6,476 nucleotides of DNA from Acidimicrobiales bacterium (GCA_017883105.1 JADGOF010000132.1:1-6476), one strand, 5' to 3'; shown: positions 1 through 5,754, counted from the first letter of the stretch. Notes: generated by a model from the sequence alone, not told the origin. Program-made: numbers and translations.

Positions 1-1081
1 CTCCCATCCCCTGTGCCTGGGGATGCCGGGCATGCACGGGAACTACACGGCGGTCACCGCCATGCAGCGGTCGGATCTGCTGATCGCCCTCGGCAGCCGT
101 TTCGACGACCGGGTGACCGGACGGGTGGACGCCTTCGCCCCCGAGGCGAAGATCATCCATGTCGACATCGATCCCGCCGAGCACAACAAGGTCCGCCTGG
201 CCGACGTGGCCATTGCCGGCGACTGCCGACTGGTCATTGACGAGATGCTCACTGCCCTCACCGCCCTGGGACTTCCCCACTCGGAGGCTACCCGGGGCGG
301 ATCCGGCGGCGCCCCGTCCGACGCGGTGCCGGGGGCCCCGGCCGCGGTCGGCTCTGTGGCCGCGACCTTCCCCCGCGAGCGGCTCACCCCGTGGCGGGCC
401 CGGCTGAGCGACTGGCAGCAGCGGTTCCCGCTGGTCTACGACCAGCAGCCTGGCTCGGGGGCACTGAAGCCCCAGTTCGTCCTGGAGGCCCTCCGCGACG
501 CCACCCCGGACGACACCATCGTCGCCTCCGGGGTGGGGCAGCATCAGATGTTCGCATCGCAGTGGTGGCAGTTCGACCACCCCTACACCTGGGTCAACTC
601 GGGTGGACTGGGGACGATGGGGTTCGCGGTGCCGGCGGCCATCGGGGCCAAGGTCGGCCGGCCGGACAAGATGGTGTGGGCGGTGGACGGCGACGGGTGC
701 TTCCAGATGACCGCCCAAGAGTTGGTCACGGCCAGTTCGGAACGGATCCCCGTCAAGATCGCCATTCTCAACAACGCCTATTTGGGCATGGTGCGCCAGT
801 GGCAGGAGATGTTCTACGAGGAGCGTTACTCCGAGGTCTACCTGTCGCCCGACCTGCCCGACTACGTGGGCTGGGCCGAGTCGATGGGGTGTGTGGGTAT
901 CCGGGTCGAATCGACCGAGGAGGTCGGCCCGGCCATCGACAAGGCCAACGACATCGACGACCGGCCGGTGGTCATCGACTTTCGCACTGACGCCTTCGAG
1001 AAGGTCTTCCCCATGGTGGCCGCCGGCGCGTCCAACGACGACATCGTGGTCGACCCGTCCCTGACCGGAGGTGACCGCTGA
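1..1081 (+). CDS. ilvB: Acetolactate synthase (AHAS) catalytic large subunit, 3' part
   Basis: ThDP- and FAD-dependent enzyme that condenses two pyruvates to acetolactate, or pyruvate with 2-oxobutyrate to acetohydroxybutyrate: the first common step of branched-chain amino acid synthesis, in the cytoplasm. The gene runs in from the left edge (first full codon at 2). About 359 C-terminal residues are visible, roughly 60% of the family length; the N-terminal domain with the catalytic Glu is outside. Seen: the LGMPGMHG motif at the left edge, the RFDDRVTGR segment of the middle domain, VGQHQMF and NSGGLGTMGF of the C-terminal ThDP domain, and the ThDP/Mg motif GDG (689-697) with its paired NN about 25 residues on (770-775). 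LGMVRQWQ contains the Trp known as a herbicide-contact residue in plant AHAS. A Gly/Ala/Pro/Ser-rich stretch (about 278-376) sits between the middle and C-terminal domains. The stop overlaps the ilvN start by one base, so the two subunits are probably translationally coupled. Confidence 0.97.
   Translation, partial: SHPLCLGMPGMHGNYTAVTAMQRSDLLIALGSRFDDRVTGRVDAFAPEAKIIHVDIDPAEHNKVRLADVAIAGDCRLVIDEMLTALTALGLPHSEATRGGSGGAPSDAVPGAPAAVGSVAATFPRERLTPWRARLSDWQQRFPLVYDQQPGSGALKPQFVLEALRDATPDDTIVASGVGQHQMFASQWWQFDHPYTWVNSGGLGTMGFAVPAAIGAKVGRPDKMVWAVDGDGCFQMTAQELVTASSERIPVKIAILNNAYLGMVRQWQEMFYEERYSEVYLSPDLPDYVGWAESMGCVGIRVESTEEVGPAIDKANDIDDRPVVIDFRTDAFEKVFPMVAAGASNDDIVVDPSLTGGDR
1067..1074 (+). promoter_or_regulatory. 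Strong Shine-Dalgarno for ilvN inside the end of ilvB
   Basis: GGAGGTGA is a full match to the 3' end of 16S rRNA and lies 6 nt before the ilvN ATG at 1081, within the last codons of ilvB. It fixes the ilvN start and fits coupled, stoichiometric synthesis of the two AHAS subunits. It is the best ribosome binding site in the window that sits at normal spacing before an unambiguous start. Confidence 0.8.
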
Positions 1082-1638
1082 TGAGCGTCTACGGAGCCGA
1101 CAAGCGACACCACACCCTCACCGTGCTGGTGGAGAACAAGTCGGGCGTGCTGGCCCGGGTGGCCAGTCTGTTCTCCCGGCGCGGGTACAACATCTTCAGC
1201 CTGGCCGTCGCCCCGTCGGACAATGAGCGCTTCAGCCGGATCACCATCGTGGTGGATGTCGAATCGTCGCCGCTGGAGCAGATCATCAAACAGCTCGACA
1301 AGCTCATACCGGTGGTGTCGATCACCGAACTGGACCCGGCCCACTCGCGCGAGCGTGAGTTGCTGCTGGCCACGGTGGAGGCCGGTCCCGATCAGCGCGG
1401 CCAGGTGATCCAACTGGTCGGGGTGTTCGAGGGCAAGATCGTCGATGTCGGCCTCGACCGGCTGACCGTGATGCTGGCCGGCGCACCGACCAAACTGGAC
1501 GACTTCGAGGATCTCATCCGCAGCTACGGGATCGTCGAGATGCAGCGGACCGGTCGGGTGGCGTTGCCTATGCTTGACCGAGCCGATACAGCGCACCCGC
1601 GCTCCATGAACGCACACAACACAGAGAAGGCAGGTTGA
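1081..1638 (+). CDS. ilvN: Acetolactate synthase regulatory small subunit
   Basis: Regulatory subunit of AHAS; it binds the IlvB catalytic subunit, raises its activity and confers feedback inhibition by valine. The protein has 185 residues. Residues about 10-85 form the N-terminal ACT domain (HTLTVLVENKSGVLARV, then RRGYNIFSL), and about 90-160 the second ACT-like C-terminal domain (ERELLLATVEA, VGVFEGKIVDVG, LTVMLAG). Gly22 and Asn37 align with E. coli IlvH Gly14 and Asn29, known valine-inhibition residues, so valine sensitivity is expected (inference). The first 164 residues match the usual family length of about 160-170; a further 21 or so residues (1573-1635) form a polar tail without family motifs. 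The start is ATG at 1081, overlapping the ilvB stop as TGATG behind a perfect Shine-Dalgarno. ilvC follows 5 bp after the stop. Confidence 0.97.
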   Translation: MSVYGADKRHHTLTVLVENKSGVLARVASLFSRRGYNIFSLAVAPSDNERFSRITIVVDVESSPLEQIIKQLDKLIPVVSITELDPAHSRERELLLATVEAGPDQRGQVIQLVGVFEGKIVDVGLDRLTVMLAGAPTKLDDFEDLIRSYGIVEMQRTGRVALPMLDRADTAHPRSMNAHNTEKAG

Positions 1639-1643
1639 GCACA

Positions 1644-2669
1644 ATGGCCACGCTGTACTACGAGAAGGATGCTGACGCGAGTCTCATCGGCAATCGGAAG
1701 GTGGCCGTCATCGGCTACGGCTCCCAGGGTCATGCCCACGCGCTGAACCTGTCGGAGTCGGGCGTCGATGTCCGGGTCGGGCTGCGAGAAGGCTCGTCCT
1801 CAAGGCAGAAGGCGGAAGAAGCCGGGCTCCGGGTGCTGTCGGTGGCCGATGCCACAGCCGAGGCCGACGTGATCATGATCCTCCTGCCCGACACGGAGCA
1901 GGCTGCCGTGTATGAGGCGGAGATCGCTCCCCACCTCAACGCCGGCGACGCCCTCTTCTTCGCCCATGGATTCAACATCCGGTTCGGCCTGATCAACCCG
2001 CCGGCCGACGTGGACGTGGCCATGGTGGCCCCCAAGGGCCCCGGTCACCTGGTCCGCCGGACCTACACGGAGGGGGGCGGGGTGCCATCCCTGGTGGCGG
2101 TGTCGGCCGATCCGTCGGGCAAGGCCCACGATCTGGCGCTCGCCTATGCCCACGCCATCGGGGCCACCCGTGCCGGTGTGCTGGACACCACCTTCGCGGA
2201 GGAGACCGAGACCGACCTGTTCGGTGAGCAGGTGGTCCTCTGCGGCGGGATGACCGCGCTGGTGCAGGCCGGGTACGAGACGCTGGTCGATGCCGGTTAC
2301 CAGCCCGAGTCGGCCTACTTCGAGTGCCTGCACGAGCTCAAGCTGATCGTCGACCTGATGTACGAGCAGGGCATCAGCGGTATGCGGTTCTCCATTTCGG
2401 ACACCGCCGAGTACGGCGACCTGACCCGGGGTCCGCGGGTCATCAATCAGGCGGTGCGTGAGGAGATGCGCCGCATCCTGGGTGAGATCCAGGACGGTAC
2501 CTTCGCCAAGGAGTGGGTGGCGGAGAATGCCAACGGTCGTCCCAACTACAAGGCGCTCCGCCAGGCCGGATTCGACCATCCGATCGAGAAGGTGGGCGCC
2601 GAGCTCCGCGACATGATGCCTTTCGTGACGGCGGGCAAGCAGAAGATCCAGGACATTTCCGGAGGCTGA
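1644..2669 (+). CDS. ilvC: Ketol-acid reductoisomerase (class I)
   Basis: Mg2+- and NAD(P)H-dependent enzyme that isomerises and reduces acetolactate or acetohydroxybutyrate to the dihydroxy acids, the second common step after AHAS. The protein is 341 residues, the short class I form. Seen: Rossmann motif GYGSQGHAHA at 24-33; the cofactor-specificity loop VGLREGSSSRQ at 45-55, whose Arg/Ser content points to NADPH (inference); HGFNI with His108; VAPKGPGH with Lys131; then the metal and catalytic acids Asp191 and Glu195 (DLFGEQ), Glu227 and Glu231 (ECLHEL) and Ser252 (SISDTAEYGD). All expected active-site residues are present. I chose ATG 1644 because MATLYYEKDAD matches the usual N-terminus. 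An in-frame TTG at 1635, overlapping the ilvN stop, would add three residues and cannot be excluded. AAGGCAGG at 1627-1634 is only a moderate ribosome binding site. Last gene of the ilv set in this window. Confidence 0.97.
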   Translation: MATLYYEKDADASLIGNRKVAVIGYGSQGHAHALNLSESGVDVRVGLREGSSSRQKAEEAGLRVLSVADATAEADVIMILLPDTEQAAVYEAEIAPHLNAGDALFFAHGFNIRFGLINPPADVDVAMVAPKGPGHLVRRTYTEGGGVPSLVAVSADPSGKAHDLALAYAHAIGATRAGVLDTTFAEETETDLFGEQVVLCGGMTALVQAGYETLVDAGYQPESAYFECLHELKLIVDLMYEQGISGMRFSISDTAEYGDLTRGPRVINQAVREEMRRILGEIQDGTFAKEWVAENANGRPNYKALRQAGFDHPIEKVGAELRDMMPFVTAGKQKIQDISGG

Positions 2670-2676
2670 CCACTAC

Positions 2677-2706
2677 CGGCCGGCCTCCGCTCCCGGGGGT
2701 CGGCCG
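2677..2706 (+). terminator. GC-rich 12-bp hairpin after ilvC, no U tract
   Basis: Bases 2677-2688 pair with 2695-2706 around a 6-nt loop (GCTCCC): 12 consecutive pairs, two of them G-U. The hairpin begins 7 nt after the ilvC stop and lies wholly in the 62-bp gap before the cupin gene. No T run follows, so it is not a classical intrinsic terminator. Possible roles are a tail-less terminator, an attenuator lowering read-through into the cupin gene, or a 3'-end stabiliser of the ilv mRNA. The pairing is seen in the sequence; the role is inferred. Confidence 0.45.
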
Positions 2707-2731
2707 CATCGCCGGATCGGGGGAGTGCACA

Positions 2732-3274
2732 GTGGCTGAGGATGCCGAGGTCGAGGAGGTGAAGGTGCCCGGGTTCGAACCCACCTTCCGGCATCTCGAT
2801 GATCCGGAGGTGCCCTGGCAGCAGGTCAAGAGCATCCGCAACGCCGACGGCTCGACGTCCTCGGTGTGGGAGAAGTGGCTGGCCTTCTCGGCCGATCCCC
2901 CGTACCTCTCCCTCTATGCCAGGTGGGACCCGGGCATGGTCATCCGGCGCCATGGCCACTACAGCCCCCATGTCATCTTCGTGATCAGCGGGGAGATGTG
3001 GTGTGGTGGCCGGCACTGCCCGTCCGGCACCCACGTGGAGCTTCCCCTGGGCACGGCCTTCGGTCCGTTCGTTGCCGGCCCCGAGGGAACCGTGCTGCTC
3101 GAAGTGATGATGGGCGATCCGCGATCGTGGGGGGACGACCCCGGTGCCTTTCTCGAGGCCCTCCGGCAACGGGGAGCGGAGCCTCTGCCCGATCCACCGA
3201 TCGACTTCCCCGACTGGCTGGAGGACCTCCGTACCCGATGGGTGGTCGACGGCGAGCCGACCGACAGCAGCTGA
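2732..3274 (+). CDS. Cupin-fold protein of unknown function
   Basis: A single-domain cupin of 180 residues; substrate and reaction unknown. Seen: cupin motif 1 around residues 67-88 (PGMVIRRHGHYSPH then VISGE), with His74 and His76 in the usual HxH places and His80 where the canonical Glu would be. Motif 2 around 99-113 (GTHVELPLGTAFGPF) keeps the PxG turn but has Phe110 where the metal-binding His normally sits. The C-terminal 40 residues (DDPGAFLEALRQRG, then FPDWLEDLRTRW) look helical. No signal peptide or membrane segment, so probably cytoplasmic. GTG 2732 was chosen for GGAG 6 nt upstream and because it clears the ilvC stop by 62 bp; GTG 2765, with AGGAGG 5 nt upstream, is a real alternative (169 residues). 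An open frame continues further upstream into ilvC, but that part is compositional shadow. It may be read from the ilv promoter through the hairpin. Fold call is firm; function is not. Confidence 0.85.
   Translation: MAEDAEVEEVKVPGFEPTFRHLDDPEVPWQQVKSIRNADGSTSSVWEKWLAFSADPPYLSLYARWDPGMVIRRHGHYSPHVIFVISGEMWCGGRHCPSGTHVELPLGTAFGPFVAGPEGTVLLEVMMGDPRSWGDDPGAFLEALRQRGAEPLPDPPIDFPDWLEDLRTRWVVDGEPTDSS
2754..2759 (+). promoter_or_regulatory. AGGAGG ribosome binding site inside the cupin N-terminus
   Basis: AGGAGG lies 5 nt before an in-frame GTG at 2765 and is a better anti-16S match than the GGAG (2722-2725) ahead of the preferred start at 2732. Translation from 2765 would remove 11 residues, most of them an acidic segment (AEDAEVEEVK). 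Either start leaves the cupin fold intact, so the true start is undecided. The match could also be a by-product of the Glu-Glu-Val codons. Confidence 0.35.
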
Positions 3275-3285
3275 CGGTGGGCGGA

Positions 3286-4443
3286 TCAGGGGGCGATGGC
3301 CCCGACCACGTAGTTGATGCAGGCGCACAGCGAGGCGACGTCTTCGGGGTCGACCGCCGGGAACATGGCGATCCTCAGCTGGTTGCGACCCAGCTTGCGG
3401 TAAGGCTCGGTGTCCACGATCCCGTTGGCCCGCAGGATGGCGGCCACGGTGGCCGCATCGATCGAGTCGTCGAAGTCGATGGTGCCCACCACACGGCTGC
3501 GGTCCTGCACCCTGGTGACGAACGGCGTGGCGAAGTCGGAATTGTCCGCCCAGGTGTAGAGGGTCTCCGACGACGCGTCGCACCGGCCGGCGGAGAACTC
3601 CATGCCGCCGTTGTCGTTGAACCAGGCCACCTGGTTCTCCATGAGGAAGATGGTGGCCAGGGCCGGCGTGTTGTAGGTCTGGTTGAGCTTGGAGTTGTCG
3701 AGGGCGATGGTCAGGTCCATCGATGCCGGCACCCAGCGCCTGGTGGCGGTGATGGCGGCGATACGGTCTTGGGCGGCGGGGGAGAGGAGGGCGAACCACA
3801 GGCCACCGTCGGACGCGAAGGACTTTTGCGGTGCGAAGTAGTAGGCGTCGAACTGTTCGGGATCCACCCGCAGGCCCCCCGCCCCGGACGTGGCGTCCAC
3901 CGCCACCAGCCCGCCTCCGTCCGCCGGCAGCACCGCGCCGTCCGGACGGGCGATGGGCATCATCACCCCTGTGGAGGTCTCGTTGTGGGTGAGGGCGTAG
4001 AGGTCGACGTCCTCCCGGGCCACGGGCACCGGGTGGGTCCCCACCTCGGAGGCGATGACCTCGGGTTGGTCGAGATGGGGGGCGTCGGCTGCGGCAGTGG
4101 CGAACTTCGATGAGAATTCACCGAAGTTCAGGTGCTGGCTCTTCCGTTCGATGAGTCCGAAGGTGGCCGCATCCCAGAAACAGGTCGTGCCGCCGTTGCC
4201 CAGGGCCACCTCGTAGCCGTCGGGCAGTGAGAAGAGCTGGGACAGGCCCTCCCGCAGGCTGCCCACCACCGACTTGACGGTCTTCTGGCGATGGCTGGTG
4301 CCGAGGTAGGTGTTCGCAGCGTCGGCCAATGCTGCGACGGCCTCGGGGCGGACCTTCGACGGTCCCGATCCGAATCGTCCGTCGCGGGGGAGGAGGTTGG
4401 CAGGAATGGCGATGTCAGGGGTGTCGGTCACGTATGGAATCAT
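3286..4443 (-). CDS. serC: Phosphoserine aminotransferase, actinobacterial type
   Basis: PLP enzyme converting 3-phosphohydroxypyruvate plus glutamate to phosphoserine and 2-oxoglutarate, the second step of serine synthesis after SerA. It has 385 residues, close to mycobacterial SerC, which it follows closely from residue 20: PRDGRFGSGPSKVRPE, LGTSHRQ, ELFSLPDGYE-like SQLFSLPDGYEV, GNGGTTCFWDAATFGL, HNETSTGV at 153-160, VDATSGAGG at 182-190, the PLP-lysine region YYFAPQKSFASDGGLW with Lys207, NQTYNTP at 254-260, and EPYRKLGRNQLRIAMFPA at 346-363. This subfamily differs from the E. coli-like SerC family. ATG 4443 was chosen because the N-terminus then resembles homologues; GTG 4431, four codons on, is possible. 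No Shine-Dalgarno precedes either. It is divergent from the aminotransferase gene (65 bp apart) and convergent with the cupin gene (11 bp apart). serA, its pathway partner, lies beyond the aminotransferase on the other strand. Confidence 0.96.
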   Translation of the reverse strand: MIPYVTDTPDIAIPANLLPRDGRFGSGPSKVRPEAVAALADAANTYLGTSHRQKTVKSVVGSLREGLSQLFSLPDGYEVALGNGGTTCFWDAATFGLIERKSQHLNFGEFSSKFATAAADAPHLDQPEVIASEVGTHPVPVAREDVDLYALTHNETSTGVMMPIARPDGAVLPADGGGLVAVDATSGAGGLRVDPEQFDAYYFAPQKSFASDGGLWFALLSPAAQDRIAAITATRRWVPASMDLTIALDNSKLNQTYNTPALATIFLMENQVAWFNDNGGMEFSAGRCDASSETLYTWADNSDFATPFVTRVQDRSRVVGTIDFDDSIDAATVAAILRANGIVDTEPYRKLGRNQLRIAMFPAVDPEDVASLCACINYVVGAIAP

Positions 4444-4508
4444 GGCACCATGGCCCACATGACAGAAACCGGCTCCTGTGCCGGTTGCCGCCTGCACGTC
4501 CCGGTGCC
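4444..4508. promoter_or_regulatory. Divergent serC / aminotransferase control region
   Basis: These 65 bp lie between two divergent start codons and must hold the translation starts, and probably at least one promoter, for both genes. There is no TA dinucleotide in the stretch, so no TANNNT-type -10 box for either strand falls wholly inside it. On the minus strand CATGAT (4444-4439) followed 7 nt later by GTG 4431 would fit a leaderless serC transcript, but this is weak. Neither start has a Shine-Dalgarno at normal spacing. The region contains an interrupted palindrome and a mirrored start context, listed separately. Confidence 0.5.
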
Positions 4509-4512
4509 ATGA
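4450..4512 (+). other. Candidate 20-codon leader frame ahead of the aminotransferase
   Basis: ATG 4450 opens a frame of 20 codons whose TGA (4510-4512) overlaps the aminotransferase ATG (4509) as ATGA. A second ATG at 4459 would give 17 codons. The peptide contains SCAGC, a CxxC pair, and ends VPVP. No Shine-Dalgarno precedes it, and the same frame is also open upstream as antisense to serC, so the open frame alone proves little. Support comes from the ATGA junction and from the lack of a ribosome binding site for the aminotransferase, which coupling would explain. Low confidence. Confidence 0.2.
4467..4486. repeat. Interrupted palindrome AACCGGC-N6-GCCGGTT, operator candidate
   Basis: A perfect 7-bp inverted repeat (4467-4473 and 4480-4486) with a TCCTGT spacer lies close to the middle of the 65-bp divergent region. 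Its size and symmetry suit a dimeric repressor binding both promoters, or a 7-bp RNA hairpin in a leader. No T tract follows, so a terminator is unlikely. The symmetry is seen; function is inferred. Confidence 0.45.
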
Positions 4513-5714
4513 GCGATCGCCGGATCTCTGCCCGCATCGCCGCGGTCTCCCCATCGGCCACCCTGGCCGTCGACGCCAAGGCCAAGGCCCTGCAGGCCCA
4601 GGGAGAATACGTGATCGGCTTCGGCGCCGGTGAGCCCGACTTTCCCACGCCCGGACACATCGTGGATGCGGCCGTCGAAGCCTGTCGCGATCCCCGCTCC
4701 CACAAGTACACCCCCACCGCCGGGCTCCCTGAGCTGCGGGAGGCCCTGGCCGTTAAGACCAAGCGGGACTCCGGACTGGAGGTGGCCGCCTCGCAGATTT
4801 TGGTGACCAACGGTGGCAAGCAGGCCATCGCCAACTCGTTCGCCGTGCTGTGCGACCCTGGCGACGAGGTGCTGGTGCTGGCCCCCTACTGGACTACCTA
4901 TCCCGAGTCGATTGCCTTGGCCGGCGGCGTTCCTGTGGTCATCGCCACCGATGCGGCCTGTGGCTTCCGGGTCACCGTCGAACAGCTCGATGCCGCCGTG
5001 GGTCCCCGCACCAAGGTGCTGCTGTTCGTCTCCCCGTCCAACCCGACCGGCGCGGTGTACCCGCGTGAGGAGATCGAGACCATCGGGAGATGGGCCGCGG
5101 ACCACGGCCTCTGGGTGCTGACCGACGAGATCTACGAGCACCTGGTGTACGGGGATGCCGAACACCACTCGATGCCGGTGCTGGTCCCCGAACTGGCCGA
5201 CCGCTGCATCGTGGTGAACGGCGTGGCCAAGACCTACGCAATGACCGGCTGGCGGGTCGGGTGGATGATCGGACCCGCCGATGTCATAGTGGCCGCCACC
5301 AACCTCCAGTCGCACGAGACGTCCAACGTGGCCAACGTGTCCCAACGGGCGGCGCTGGCCGCCGTGTCGGGTGACCTCACCGCAGTGGCCGAGATGCGCC
5401 GCGCCTTCGATCGCCGTCGGTTGACCATCCACTCGATGCTCAACGAGATCGAAGGGATCACCTGCAATCTGCCGGACGGCGCCTTCTACGTGTATCCGTC
5501 GGTGGAGGGGCTCTACGGCCGGGACATCCGTGGCCGGTGCTCGACGTCGAGCAGCGACCTGGCCGACCTGGCCATTGAGGAGGCCAAGGTGGCCGTGGTC
5601 CCCGGTGAGGCATTCGGAGCACCGGGCTACTTCAGGATGTCCTATGCGTTGGGGGACGACGATCTCGTCGAAGGCGTCTCCCGACTGGCCAAGCTGTTCA
5701 GCGACGCCTCGTGA
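4509..5714 (+). CDS. aspC: PLP-dependent aspartate-type aminotransferase (class I, subgroup Ib)
   Basis: Cytoplasmic PLP enzyme moving an amino group between aspartate and 2-oxoglutarate; subgroup Ib members can also accept prephenate or aromatic substrates. It has 401 residues, normal for the family. Seen: GFGAGEPDFPTP at 37-48, KYTPTAGLPELREAL at 66-80, NGGKQAI at 101-107, APYWTTYPE at 125-133, SPSNPTGAVYP at 175-185 (Asn178), TDEIYEHLVYG at 205-215 (Asp206 for the PLP ring nitrogen), the PLP lysine Lys241 in NGVAKTYAMTGWRVGW, QSHETSN at 267-273, and FRMSYA with Arg376 for the substrate alpha-carboxylate. Lys104 matches the Thermus enzyme lysine reported to recognise the acidic side chain, which favours aspartate/glutamate. 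ATG 4509 gives the family N-terminus (RISARIAAVSPSATLAVDAKAKAL-like) but has no Shine-Dalgarno. It lies between serC and serA and probably shares a transcript with serA. The family is certain; the exact in vivo substrate is not. Confidence 0.92.
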   Translation: MSDRRISARIAAVSPSATLAVDAKAKALQAQGEYVIGFGAGEPDFPTPGHIVDAAVEACRDPRSHKYTPTAGLPELREALAVKTKRDSGLEVAASQILVTNGGKQAIANSFAVLCDPGDEVLVLAPYWTTYPESIALAGGVPVVIATDAACGFRVTVEQLDAAVGPRTKVLLFVSPSNPTGAVYPREEIETIGRWAADHGLWVLTDEIYEHLVYGDAEHHSMPVLVPELADRCIVVNGVAKTYAMTGWRVGWMIGPADVIVAATNLQSHETSNVANVSQRAALAAVSGDLTAVAEMRRAFDRRRLTIHSMLNEIEGITCNLPDGAFYVYPSVEGLYGRDIRGRCSTSSSDLADLAIEEAKVAVVPGEAFGAPGYFRMSYALGDDDLVEGVSRLAKLFSDAS

Positions 5715-5739
5715 GGGCGCGCCTCGACGCACAGTCTCC

Positions 5740-5754
5740 GACCTGTAACAGGTC
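5740..5754. promoter_or_regulatory. Palindrome GACCTG-TAA-CAGGTC upstream of serA
   Basis: A perfect 6-bp inverted repeat with a 3-nt spacer lies 26 bp before the serA ATG, in the 66-bp gap after the aminotransferase gene. It could be an operator for a dimeric regulator or a small hairpin in the serA leader. There is no T tract after it and no clear -10 or -35 around it, so a terminator or promoter call is not supported. Function is inferred only. Confidence 0.35.

Larger units (their letters stand above)
4440..4512. repeat. 10-bp inverted repeats carrying both divergent start codons
   Basis: TCATGGCACC at 4440-4449 is the exact reverse complement of GGTGCCATGA at 4503-4512. Each arm contains the start codon of its gene, so serC and the aminotransferase share the same context GGTGCC-ATG-A. 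The arms are 53 bp apart. The repeat is seen directly. It may be a binding site, a mirrored initiation signal, or chance in GC-rich DNA. Confidence 0.6.

Noticed and set aside
2513..2731. Upstream extension of the cupin protein into the 3' end of ilvC
   Set aside because: The added 73 residues are Arg/Gly/Pro-rich out-of-frame ilvC sequence and would run across the hairpin; GTG 2732 or GTG 2765 has a proper ribosome binding site.
2546..3799. Long minus-strand open frame (417 codons) across ilvC end, cupin and serC end
   Set aside because: It lies antisense to the 3' end of ilvC and to the cupin gene and runs out of frame through serC; the translation is Arg/Pro/Gly/His-rich with no family motif. 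Long shadow frames are expected in DNA with G/C-biased third positions.
2866..4113. Long plus-strand open frame (415 codons) across the cupin gene and antisense to serC
   Set aside because: Both underlying genes have clear family motifs in other frames; this translation is low-complexity and shows none.
4329..4508. Upstream extension of the aminotransferase by 60 residues
   Set aside because: It is antisense to the conserved N-terminus of serC and adds Arg-rich sequence not seen in the family; ATG 4509 gives the normal N-terminus.
4444..4554. Upstream extension of SerC by 37 residues to position 4554
   Set aside because: It would run across the whole divergent region and into the aminotransferase start; homologous SerC proteins begin about 20 residues before the PRDGRFGSGP motif, which fits ATG 4443.
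5713..5725. GGCGCGCC palindrome after the aminotransferase stop
   Set aside because: It has no loop and cannot form a hairpin; an 8-bp G/C palindrome is easily expected by chance at this base composition.
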